DNA of 64,000 bases from positions 43,222 through 107,221 of the forward strand of contig CANNDC010000013.1 of the NCBI GenBank assembly GCA_947503265.1. The letters are read 5' to 3'. Of this stretch, positions 55,480-63,898 are shown piece by piece; position 1 is the stretch's first letter; every line of letters starts with the position of its first letter. The notes beneath the pieces were generated by a model. That model worked only from the letters and a program-made list of their open reading frames with translations, was not told where the DNA came from and did not search any database. Origin of the DNA: an uncultured Alteromonadaceae bacterium. GTDB taxonomy: Bacteria; Pseudomonadota; Gammaproteobacteria; Enterobacterales; Alteromonadaceae. Position numbers and translations under genes: made by a program.

Positions 55480-57765
55480 CAGAACTTTGCGGGAGTTGAC
55501 CGGATACCATTGATTCAATTTGCCAGACAGTCGCTTAACAATATCAGGATGTCTTTCTGCCAAATTGTTTACCTCATGTTCGTCTTCAACTAGGTTGTAC
55601 AGTCTAGGCCCACTAAGAACATCTTTATGGTAATCTTGATAGCTTACGTTTTTGCCATCGTAGCTAAGAATCAATTTCCACTCATTCTCAATCACCCAAC
55701 GATACATTAAAGTCGATTCCGGATCGTTCAAATCTGCCATATCATGAGCAAACCCCTCTCCGAAAATAGTATCGCGTTGGATAGGACGTTGTTCTTTCAT
55801 ATTTTCATATAGATTTTCACCGGGCAATTCGGTAGGTACGTTAATACCGGCAGCCCCTAAAATTGTCGGTACTATATCAATACTGCTAACCAACTCTGGC
55901 CTCATTTGCGCTTTAAATTGGTTGGGTAAGGAAAATATGATCGGAGTCCTTACGCCACTCTCTCCAGGGCTCTGTTTTGATCGCGGAAGAAAGCGTCCCG
56001 TCATTGTTGGATTAGATACCCAACCGTTATCAGAGACATAAACAATTAGGGTATTTTCTTTCAGTCCCTTTTGCTCCAGATGATCAATCAATTGTCCGTT
56101 TGTTTCATCAAACCATTCGATCATTGCGTAATATTTGGCAATCGAAATAGGCAAATCTTTGTCTTTATATTTTTCCAACAGGCGCTCAGGTGGATTATGG
56201 GGAGCATGCGGCAAATAGGGTGCATACCACACAAAAAACGGCTTCTCAGCTTCGCTTGTCTCATCAATGAAGTCAGTAATCGTACTTAGACCTTCTCGCC
56301 CAATCTTCAGTCCGTCATCGCCGTGTCGTCCACCTTTTTCTGGAAAGCCTCGTGTCATTCCGTGATCAAAACCGCCTCGACTAAAGTTGCCTTCCCACCA
56401 TTTCCCAGTTTGCAAAGAAACATAACCTTTTGATTTTAATAATTGCGGCAAGGTCGTTAGTTGATCGATTTTGGCAATAATTTCAGCCCGTTGTTGTTGA
56501 TACTCTTTACCCGTTTTGCCGCCTGGCAATTCGCGGGATGGATCATTGCCTGTAATGCCATGTTGTGAAGCATATAAGCCGGTTGCAATAGTCGCCAAAG
56601 AAGGACGGCACAATGAAGTCGGAACATAGCCACGTTTATATGTAACACCTTCGGCAGCTAATTTGTCTAATGAAGGCGTTTTTACAATTTCATGCCCCAT
56701 AAAGCCATAGTCATTCCAAGCATGATCATCAGACAATATTAGTAATATATTGGGAGGCTTTTTGGTTTCAGCTTGAGCAACCTTGCTATCACGCTCAAGA
56801 TCTTTGAACGGGCGTTTAGATGATTTATTTTTTGTCGGAAAATCGCTAGGAACAGTCTGAGTAACTTTACCAGTCGCAGCCCATTCTGTGCCTCTTAAGA
56901 AGGTCGTAATAAATCCGACACTTTCATAAGATTCTTGCTGATGTCCCAATGTTGTATGGAAAATTCTCCCCTTCCCATAGTTAATTGTCATTAACATAGG
57001 TTCATGAAGGCCAGTGCCCTTTTCCTCTTTTGGACAAAGCGCTGAGGCCAAAACAGTCATATTCACTGCGAGCCCTCTTAATCTTCCATAGCACTCGTCT
57101 TTTGCGTGCATCCAAACATCAGGTAAACCGTCCATAATGGGATGTTGGTTTCGTTTGGTAATTTGAAACTCATGCTTATTACCGTGCGCCCCGGCGTCTC
57201 CAGGAGTCGTGTCCTTGATCAATTTACCCTGCTCGTCAAAGTAGACATACGGGCCGTGTTTTTCGGTTCTCCCTCCCCACCCTCCCAGGCCAGTCATTTG
57301 ATTGTAAGCGTTCCAGTCTGCAAATGTATTATTGGCAGCGTGCACAGAGACAAATGCGCCGCCATTTTTCATATAGTCCTCAAACGCTTTTTGAGTAGCA
57401 ACAGGCCAAGAAGCAGCCTTATATCCAAAGTTCGATACAACAACATCATAATTTTGGAATTTTGGTAAGAAAGAATCATCTGTCGCGGGCTCATCAACCA
57501 ATCGAGATGTTGGCGTATTGTGAATCTTCAGATAATTAATTTCTGGCTCGCCTCGCCAAATTAGCTCAGTGCGATATACCTCGACGTCGAACAAACCGCT
57601 TTCTTCTAAGTAACTTTTCATCATCACAGTGGCTTTAGGCCAAACTGTATGATTGTTTTGTCCATCTACAATAAGAACTTTGAGTCGCTGACTCTCTTCA
57701 TTATCAGTTGCAACTGTGCATGACAAAGATAAAAAAGTGAGGGTGAAAATTAAGAGTAATTTCAT
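55471..57765 (-). CDS. Fusion of a ThuA-like domain with an S1 sulfatase; CRPSL modification motif
   Basis: 764-residue exported protein (lipobox LSLSC). Residues about 28-300 form a ThuA-like (PF06283) domain: KVLIVDGQNNHTVW, FVSVHAANNTFADWNAYN, HEFQITKRNQHPIMDGLPD, HAKDECYGRLRG, GLHEPMLMTINYGKGRIFH. A linker leads to a sulfatase from about 337: NILLILSDDHAWNDYG and C386-R-P-S-L390, where leucine replaces the motif arginine. WYAPYLPHAPHNPPE and YVSDNGWVSNP follow. The two domains are in one uninterrupted frame. ThuA relatives act with Gfo/Idh dehydrogenases on 3-keto sugars, so the fusion may couple desulfation to that chemistry. It is last in the leftward unit from 62090. Confidence 0.88.
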   Translation of the reverse strand: MKLLLIFTLTFLSLSCTVATDNEESQRLKVLIVDGQNNHTVWPKATVMMKSYLEESGLFDVEVYRTELIWRGEPEINYLKIHNTPTSRLVDEPATDDSFLPKFQNYDVVVSNFGYKAASWPVATQKAFEDYMKNGGAFVSVHAANNTFADWNAYNQMTGLGGWGGRTEKHGPYVYFDEQGKLIKDTTPGDAGAHGNKHEFQITKRNQHPIMDGLPDVWMHAKDECYGRLRGLAVNMTVLASALCPKEEKGTGLHEPMLMTINYGKGRIFHTTLGHQQESYESVGFITTFLRGTEWAATGKVTQTVPSDFPTKNKSSKRPFKDLERDSKVAQAETKKPPNILLILSDDHAWNDYGFMGHEIVKTPSLDKLAAEGVTYKRGYVPTSLCRPSLATIATGLYASQHGITGNDPSRELPGGKTGKEYQQQRAEIIAKIDQLTTLPQLLKSKGYVSLQTGKWWEGNFSRGGFDHGMTRGFPEKGGRHGDDGLKIGREGLSTITDFIDETSEAEKPFFVWYAPYLPHAPHNPPERLLEKYKDKDLPISIAKYYAMIEWFDETNGQLIDHLEQKGLKENTLIVYVSDNGWVSNPTMTGRFLPRSKQSPGESGVRTPIIFSLPNQFKAQMRPELVSSIDIVPTILGAAGINVPTELPGENLYENMKEQRPIQRDTIFGEGFAHDMADLNDPESTLMYRWVIENEWKLILSYDGKNVSYQDYHKDVLSGPRLYNLVEDEHEVNNLAERHPDIVKRLSGKLNQWYPVNSRKVLKM

Positions 57766-57787
57766 TAGGAGGTCCTACAAATAGGAA

Positions 57788-57821
57788 AGCTGAAAAGCCC
57801 AGTTGAATAGGCCTTTCAGCT
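57788..57821 (-). other. Intercistronic hairpin between GH105 and ThuA-sulfatase genes
   Basis: 12-bp stem AGCTGAAAAGCC/GGCCTTTCAGCT with one mismatch (57788-57799 with 57810-57821). It may be an attenuating terminator or an mRNA-stabilising element. Confidence 0.6.
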
Positions 57822-57835
57822 CCATAAACACGTTG

Positions 57836-59059
57836 TTACTTCCAGTTAACCATTTCAGATGCTGCCAACAGTACAGCCCCTACTCCGTATAACTGTGAAT
57901 CCGTTTTCTTCACTGGATCTGGAGATTTACCCACATGTTGAACCCAATTGACGCGGCCACTTGGTTCAACAGCTTTAGCAATCGCTGCCCACCCTTTTTC
58001 AACTACCTCTTTGGATTTAGCATCTGTCAAAATACCATTATTTACCCCCCAAGCTAGACCATAAGTGATAAAACCCGTTCCACTTACTTCTGGTGTTTTT
58101 ACTTTTTCAGGATCCATTAATGAGGCGGGCCAATATCCATCTTCAGTTTGTAACTTAAGCAGACCCGCAGCGTTCTTCTTATACAACTCAATATAACGCT
58201 CTTTTGATGGATGACCTTCAGGTAAATCGTCAATGATGAGAGGAATAGCAGCAAATACCCAACCGTTTCCACGTCCCCAGAATACCGGTTCACCGTTATC
58301 ACTTTTCATATCAAAGTAGCGACTATCGCGGAAAAACAAACCGTATTTGTCAGAAAATAGGTAGTCAGCAGCTGCCCAGAACTCACTATCAGCGTATTCG
58401 AAGTATTTAGGATCGCCCGTTATATTAGATAATTTTAGCCAAGTGCGCGGCGCCATATACAATGCATCTGCCCAACACCAACGTAACTGACAGTTTCCTT
58501 CGTGGTGAACTTTACCAGACCCGCTAGCCGTGCTATCGAGCATTTCCAAACCAACATCTGGCTTATTTGCTAATATCCAATCAAAATGTTCTTGAGTGGG
58601 TTTGTAGGCCTCTTGATTACCGGTTTGTTCAGTTAACCACAAATAAGTTTGACCAATAGTATGATCATCAGCGTGATAGGGACGCTCAGTTAGTAATCCA
58701 TACTCTTCTTCTTTCGCCATGTTTTCTATGAACTTCAAGAAGGTTTCGTCGTTTACCGTTTCAGTCCACTTGGTCAAGCCAATATAAAATGCCGCTTGGA
58801 TCCAAAACTTAGCGTTTTCCGACTTCGCTCTATGAGACTCAGGGATATACTCTAAATTCCCCAACTGCTCAAGCTGCCAAGTAGCGCTGCGAGTCGCTAT
58901 ATCACGTGCAGACTTTCTTATTTCCGCTGCTTTGTCGACGGAAACATCTGCACTCTCTATCGATGATGTATTTGCTTGATCATTTTTACCACCACATCCT
59001 GTAAGCAAAATGCTTACAGTAAAAGCGGATACCGCAAATTTCGAAATCGTTCTGTACAT
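57836..59059 (-). CDS. GH105 unsaturated uronyl hydrolase lipoprotein, third copy
   Basis: 407-residue lipoprotein (ILLTGC) of the same type as the gene at 26109. Identical blocks such as WIQAAFYIGLT, WTETVND, IGQTYLWLTEQT, APRTWLKLSNITGD and SGTGFIT show recent paralogy. RWCWADALYMAP carries Asp198, the candidate catalytic acid. A short insertion (SGSGKVHHEGNCQL) precedes that motif. It is placed between the ThuA-sulfatase and the propeller lyase-like gene, so it probably processes products of the latter. Confidence 0.93.
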   Translation of the reverse strand: MYRTISKFAVSAFTVSILLTGCGGKNDQANTSSIESADVSVDKAAEIRKSARDIATRSATWQLEQLGNLEYIPESHRAKSENAKFWIQAAFYIGLTKWTETVNDETFLKFIENMAKEEEYGLLTERPYHADDHTIGQTYLWLTEQTGNQEAYKPTQEHFDWILANKPDVGLEMLDSTASGSGKVHHEGNCQLRWCWADALYMAPRTWLKLSNITGDPKYFEYADSEFWAAADYLFSDKYGLFFRDSRYFDMKSDNGEPVFWGRGNGWVFAAIPLIIDDLPEGHPSKERYIELYKKNAAGLLKLQTEDGYWPASLMDPEKVKTPEVSGTGFITYGLAWGVNNGILTDAKSKEVVEKGWAAIAKAVEPSGRVNWVQHVGKSPDPVKKTDSQLYGVGAVLLAASEMVNWK

Positions 59060-59102
59060 AATAAAACACCTTTAACTATGATAATTTTTGAGGGTTTCTA
59101 AA

Positions 59103-60590
59103 TTACTTCTTGGCAAATCTTGACGCATCTTTTACTAACGTTGCTTCGGATAGTGGGCGTTTAATTGGACCATTATCACCGACAAGATAAATTTTATGAT
59201 GGGGCGTCTTTGTTGATTTTTCTGCAACCAAAACACGCGCATCTGGATGTGCATCATTAATTAACGTTGTAATCGAAAAGCTTGCATTTTTGCGTCGTAA
59301 CAACTCTTTTCCTTTGGAAAAGGTTTGCCCACCATCTTTACTATTCCAAGCAGTAACAGTGCCATCACTGCCGTCTTGATCGACCAAAATATACTGGATA
59401 TCTGATGAAGATGTGACGTTGAAGTCTCCACGGGTAAGACCGGAATCTTGACCATTGATTGCCGTAGCATCTGACCATTTAGTTCCGTCCCAGCGAATAT
59501 GATGTGTTAGTTTAGGTCCTCCGGTTATATGACCTAAATCCTTTCCAAAGTTAGTTGCAATATGCGGATACCCTTTATCATCGAGCTTAACCGTCCCATT
59601 AAATGTCCACAAATCGCCTGTGCTATATGCCAAGGTCTTTTGTTCAGCATCTTCTCGAATAAGCGGCATATCAAGTTGTTCACCTTCAACATTTCTCCAA
59701 ATACCGGTTTTGGTATTGAATACCATGTAGTGAGCATCATGTCGTTCGGTTGTGTGACCCCGTCCGTTTATTCCAGCGCCGCGATCCCAGCAAAGGTGAT
59801 AATCAAACCCAACTATGATGTCATCACCTTGACCTCGGCTGGCCCATGCATACCAACTGTCCATTGCTTTCAAGTCGGTACGTCGTTTGTGTTTTAAAAA
59901 TGAGACAGGCTCTGCGAACGTCCTTCCGTTATCTGTGGATTTTTGATATACCCAATCGCTACGATGTGCACCGTGTCGGTAAAACAGATAAATGTCACCA
60001 TTGTCCATTTTGACAGCCTGGTTATATGTGCCAAACACAGATATATTGTCGACCTCTTCCCATGCAGTAATGTCTAATGGTTTTTTAGAAACAGAATTTT
60101 TATTTGCACCGTGATGAACGTTGCCAAGCGGATTTTTACCATGATGCTTATCTCCACCGTGACCACCGTAAAAAACGTGAATAAAGCCTGCATCATCAAT
60201 TAGTAATGTAGGCTTCCCATGATTATCGAATTTGGTCCGCCCTTCGCGACGACCTAACTCACTTGTTCCTGCGCGAAATGGGCCAAGCCAATCTTGAGTT
60301 TTATGGTTATATGAAGCAACGTATGGATCTTCAAACGGTCCCTGATAAGACACATAAGTAATGCCCTTGTGATAAATTGCCGCCGGATGTTGCACAACTG
60401 CCAACGGGTTACCTGTTCCGTTATCTGCGAAGTAGTCGACTGTCGTTTTTTGAGCTGGGGTTTCAATACTTTCACCATTTGAAGTGCAGCCTGACATTCC
60501 CATAGAAACAGCAATTAGTAAGGGGAAAAATAATAAGGTACGTCTCAGTAACCTCGACTTTGACGGTAAGCCAATATATTTATTTATCAT
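59103..60590 (-). CDS. BNR-type beta-propeller lipoprotein, candidate third ulvan lyase
   Basis: 495 residues from ATG 60590, lipobox MGMSGC. BNR/sialidase-like blades are seen (STDNGRTFAEP, SKDGGQTFSKG). His124 (DNHGKP) and His144 (YGGHGG) are 20 apart and Tyr189 (GTYNQA) and Arg205 (FYRHGA) are 16 apart. This is the same arrangement as in the PL25-like protein of this window, though overall sequence is far from it. A lyase role is therefore likely, but I cannot name the family. It is a lipoprotein, so probably surface- or periplasm-bound. It lies between sulfatase and GH105 genes. Confidence 0.75.
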   Translation of the reverse strand: MINKYIGLPSKSRLLRRTLLFFPLLIAVSMGMSGCTSNGESIETPAQKTTVDYFADNGTGNPLAVVQHPAAIYHKGITYVSYQGPFEDPYVASYNHKTQDWLGPFRAGTSELGRREGRTKFDNHGKPTLLIDDAGFIHVFYGGHGGDKHHGKNPLGNVHHGANKNSVSKKPLDITAWEEVDNISVFGTYNQAVKMDNGDIYLFYRHGAHRSDWVYQKSTDNGRTFAEPVSFLKHKRRTDLKAMDSWYAWASRGQGDDIIVGFDYHLCWDRGAGINGRGHTTERHDAHYMVFNTKTGIWRNVEGEQLDMPLIREDAEQKTLAYSTGDLWTFNGTVKLDDKGYPHIATNFGKDLGHITGGPKLTHHIRWDGTKWSDATAINGQDSGLTRGDFNVTSSSDIQYILVDQDGSDGTVTAWNSKDGGQTFSKGKELLRRKNASFSITTLINDAHPDARVLVAEKSTKTPHHKIYLVGDNGPIKRPLSEATLVKDASRFAKK

Positions 60591-60618
60591 AATGTTCACT
60601 TTCGTTAATGATTAACTC

Positions 60619-60657
60619 CAACATTGGACGAGTTGATACATCGCTTATCCAATGTTG
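60619..60657 (-). other. Intercistronic hairpin between sulfatase and propeller genes
   Basis: Perfect 10-bp stem CAACATTGGA/TCCAATGTTG (60619-60628 with 60648-60657), 19-base loop. No U run follows in the leftward direction. Confidence 0.6.
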
Positions 60658-60677
60658 AAGAAATGAAAAGATCTAGC

Positions 60678-62090
60678 CTAGTTTTTGTACTCTTCAAACA
60701 TATCGAAGAATTCCTTGGCAATTTTTTTGTGGCTAGAGACTAAATTATTGGATTCACCGGGATCTTTTAAAATATTGTATAATTCAAGTGGTGCATCGAA
60801 ACCGTATCTAACTGCTTTCCACTCTCCACGACGAGCAGCTTGATAGGTATCTCCAATGATTCCTGAATTAGGATCTCCTACTTGTTTAGAGAATTCCCAA
60901 TATAATGTACGCTCTTCCATTTTCTCTGGTGAGTCCTTAAGCAAACCTTTGATGGACACTCCGTTTGTGCGCACGCGGGGAACCAAATCTAAGTTCACAC
61001 CTGCAATATCAGCTACCGTAGGTAAAACATCGGCAAATAACCAAGGGGTGTCATCTACACGTCCCTTCTTAATCTTAGCTGGCCATTGCACAATCATCGG
61101 CACATGGATGCCGCCGTCATATAAATCTCTTTTTTGACCTTTGTAAGGAGCTGCTGCTTTGAAAAATTCTGGATCTGCACCGCCTTCGTCGTGTGGACCA
61201 TTGTCAGAGGTAAAGACAATTAACGTATTATCAAGCTCACCTCTTTTTTCTAACACGTCTAAAATTTGTCCGATATATTCATCCAATGCTGTAACCATAC
61301 CCGCTAGTACTGCGTTCGGTCGCTCAACAGGCTCCGGGTAATACCATGCATACTTGTCAGTTGGCTTGCCGTCTTTAACACCATGGTAAGGGGTTTCTTG
61401 GAGTTCGTATTGATTGCTGAATCTTTCTGGAACGGCTAATTCTGCATGAGGAGACGAATAAGTTAGCATTATGAAAAACGGGTTTTCACGAGACTGCTGA
61501 ATATAGTTTATCGTTTCTTTGGTGATTAGTTCTTGTGCATAAGCACCTATTCTACCGCCTTCGTTTGCCTCAACGCGTTCTTTAATTCCATCACGCCACA
61601 TAATATGTGGATATTGCCTATGACCTTCAAGGATAGAATACATCCCATACCATGTGTCAAACCCCATGGCTAAAGGATCAGTCACCCCCATTTTTGAACC
61701 AATAGAATATTTACCGAACAATGCGGTGTCATAATCTGCATGCTTCAACACGTGAGCAAGTGTGATGTCTATTTCTTCTAGCTGAACCGTGTTCGAATTG
61801 TTGCTCATGTATCGACCATCACGACCAGTAAACAACGACACTCTTGATGGTGAACAAACGGTATTTCCCGCATAGGCTTGATCGAAGCGAATACCATTTG
61901 ATGCCATTTTGTCTAAATTCGGTGTTTTAATTAGGGTATCGCCGTACGCTCCAACCTGATTAAAACCAAGATCATCAGTCAATATAAAGATGATATTGGG
62001 TTTATCTGATGCCATCGCGGATAACGAGACCCCGGACAATAGAACAACACTTAATAGCGTGCGAACCAACCTACAATTTTTGAAATTCAT
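60678..62090 (-). CDS. S1-family sulfatase (arylsulfatase A-like)
   Basis: 470-residue exported sulfatase from the ATG at 62090; the open frame extends to a TTG at 62117 but adds nothing like a signal. Signal peptide ends near SAMAS. NIIFILTDDLGFNQVGAYG and C79-S-P-S-R83 are canonical, as are LTYSSPHAELAVPE and FTSDNGPHDEGG. It is the first gene of the leftward unit sulfatase - propeller - GH105 - ThuA-sulfatase. Confidence 0.93.
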   Translation of the reverse strand: MNFKNCRLVRTLLSVVLLSGVSLSAMASDKPNIIFILTDDLGFNQVGAYGDTLIKTPNLDKMASNGIRFDQAYAGNTVCSPSRVSLFTGRDGRYMSNNSNTVQLEEIDITLAHVLKHADYDTALFGKYSIGSKMGVTDPLAMGFDTWYGMYSILEGHRQYPHIMWRDGIKERVEANEGGRIGAYAQELITKETINYIQQSRENPFFIMLTYSSPHAELAVPERFSNQYELQETPYHGVKDGKPTDKYAWYYPEPVERPNAVLAGMVTALDEYIGQILDVLEKRGELDNTLIVFTSDNGPHDEGGADPEFFKAAAPYKGQKRDLYDGGIHVPMIVQWPAKIKKGRVDDTPWLFADVLPTVADIAGVNLDLVPRVRTNGVSIKGLLKDSPEKMEERTLYWEFSKQVGDPNSGIIGDTYQAARRGEWKAVRYGFDAPLELYNILKDPGESNNLVSSHKKIAKEFFDMFEEYKN

Positions 62091-62699
62091 ATCTACTCTA
62101 ACCTTAATTATTGGCAATAATTTATGTCTCCAGCTCAGTTAGCTAGAGAAGCTGGTTGCGACTAATTGTGCAAAACCTGCTTGTTAATAAATTAAAGCTT
62201 CATTGTTAATAAACCTATATTACCTGAATAAAGTTAACACAAAAAGACTTATTTTGGAATATTATGACTTATTATGACCGTTTTGAGTGTGAGTATGATT
62301 AAAACCTTAATATTAATAAGGTTTTAGAAGAAAAAAATATGATTTTACTGAGGCCTATTGAAATTCAGAATAAGCGATATACGGGCAAGTTTAACTTCTT
62401 TGTGGCAAAGGCATCTGAACGATAAACCAATTCAAAGCCAATAAAACGAGGCTTCGTAAAGTTGAACGCCATAATAACTTGCTGATAACACGCATAATTT
62501 CAGGTAACCAGATAAAAAGACGTGTGAGATTTGCATTAGATTTGATGAAAAATAGTAGTGTTTATAAAGTCAAAACTTCCAAGAGTTAAGGTTCAAATAT
62601 TAAGATATTTACACGCAAATTCTCGGAAGTCTTGACCCTATTTTCAATATTTCAGTTACACACTATCCGCAACGCAATATTGAATGATATTCCGTTTGA
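62091..62699. other. Long intergenic region upstream of the last leftward unit
   Basis: 609 bases without a convincing gene. A hairpin AAAACCTTA/TAAGGTTTT (62301-62309 with 62317-62325) could end the leftward aldolase transcript or act upstream of the sulfatase. Short frames such as 62339-62425 (plus) or a 35-codon minus frame near 62369-62476 have no RBS or recognised similarity. Confidence 0.5.
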
Positions 62700-63776
62700 T
62701 TACTGGTAACGACCAACGCAATTCAACTCTTGGAAGGCCAAAACTAGCCTTTTCGTCATAGATTGCTCAGCTTTTCTTAGCCACACTCTTGGATCGTAAT
62801 ATTTTTTATTTGGTCCATCAGGATCATTCGGATTTCCAATTTGGCTTTGCAAGAACCCTTCATTTTCTTGATAATACGAATGTACACCTTTCCAACTCGC
62901 CCATTGTGTATCAGTATCAATATTCATTTTAATGACACCATAGCTAATTGCTTCTTTAATCTCATCTGGACTAGAACCAGAACCACCGTGAAACACGAAG
63001 TTTAGGGAGTTGTGCTCTAGACCATATTTTTCTGATACATAAGACTGTGAATTTTTTAATATTTCAGGAGTAAGTTTGACGTTTCCTGGTTTATAGACAC
63101 CGTGGACATTGCCAAATGATGCCGCAATAGTAAACGCATTATCTACTTGGGATAACTGTTCGTACGAATATGCGACATCTTCGGGTTGGGTATAAAGTAA
63201 GGAGTTATCCATATCGGTATTATCGACTCCATCTTCTTCACCACCTGTGCAACCGAGTTCAATCTCAATTGACATATCTATTTTACTCATGCGAGCTAAA
63301 TATTGTTTACACGTCTCGATATTTTCTTCTAGACTTTCTTCAGAAAGGTCAAGCATGTGTGAGCTAAATAGGGGTTTTCCTGTGCTTTTAAAATGCGCTT
63401 CCCCTGCATCTAATAAGCCATCTATCCAAGGAAGTAATTTTTTGGCTGCATGATCAGTATGCAAAATGACCGGAATGCCATAATGTTTAGCAACATTGTG
63501 AATATAATGAGCCGCAGCAATAGCGCCAGCAATAGCAGCATCATGGCCAGACAAATTCGCGCCTTTGCCAGCAAAAAACGCGGCACCGCCGTTTGAAAGC
63601 TGGATGATTATTGGAGATTGCACTTCTTTAGCGGCCTCTAAGGCAGCATTTACCGAATTAGTACCAACAACATTCACAGCTGGGTAAGCAAAATCATTCT
63701 CTCTAGCCACACTATATAAAATGTCAACATCTTTGCCGCTAACCACTCCAGCAGGAACCATTTCCAATAAGCTCAT
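62700..63776 (-). CDS. fba: Fructose-bisphosphate aldolase, class IIA
   Basis: 358-residue zinc-dependent aldolase. The ATG at 63776 has GGAG six bases upstream; an earlier in-frame start has none. VILHTDHAAKKLLPWIDGLL holds zinc and catalytic residues, with GCTGGEEDGVDN, SFGNVHGVYKPGN, NFVFHGGSGS and KMNIDTDTQWA all as in E. coli FbaA. Since it lies beside a rhamnose-isomerase-type gene at the end of the ulvan locus, it may be a dedicated paralogue, for example for rhamnulose or deoxy-sugar phosphates, but glycolytic function is equally compatible. Confidence 0.93.
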   Translation of the reverse strand: MSLLEMVPAGVVSGKDVDILYSVARENDFAYPAVNVVGTNSVNAALEAAKEVQSPIIIQLSNGGAAFFAGKGANLSGHDAAIAGAIAAAHYIHNVAKHYGIPVILHTDHAAKKLLPWIDGLLDAGEAHFKSTGKPLFSSHMLDLSEESLEENIETCKQYLARMSKIDMSIEIELGCTGGEEDGVDNTDMDNSLLYTQPEDVAYSYEQLSQVDNAFTIAASFGNVHGVYKPGNVKLTPEILKNSQSYVSEKYGLEHNSLNFVFHGGSGSSPDEIKEAISYGVIKMNIDTDTQWASWKGVHSYYQENEGFLQSQIGNPNDPDGPNKKYYDPRVWLRKAEQSMTKRLVLAFQELNCVGRYQ

Positions 63777-63810
63777 ACATATCTCCAAAAAGGTTTTTAA
63801 AAATTTCTAC

Positions 63811-63848
63811 AATAAAACACGATGGTAAGAATACCATCGTGTTTTATT
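63811..63848. terminator. Strong hairpin terminator/attenuator between isomerase and aldolase genes
   Basis: Perfect 17-bp stem AATAAAACACGATGGTA/TACCATCGTGTTTTATT with a 4-base loop (63828-63831). It lies 34 bases before the aldolase ATG, so it either ends the isomerase transcript or attenuates read-through into the aldolase. Confidence 0.85.
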
Positions 63849-63898
63849 CGCATTAAAAAGTAAAGTTAGATTTTCACGACAAAAATTATTTAGTTATA

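Noticed and set aside
62339..62476. Short frames in the 609-base gap, including a 35-codon minus-strand frame
   Set aside because: No RBS, no recognisable similarity, and stops close by in every frame; a decayed gene or repeat cannot be excluded but is not supported.
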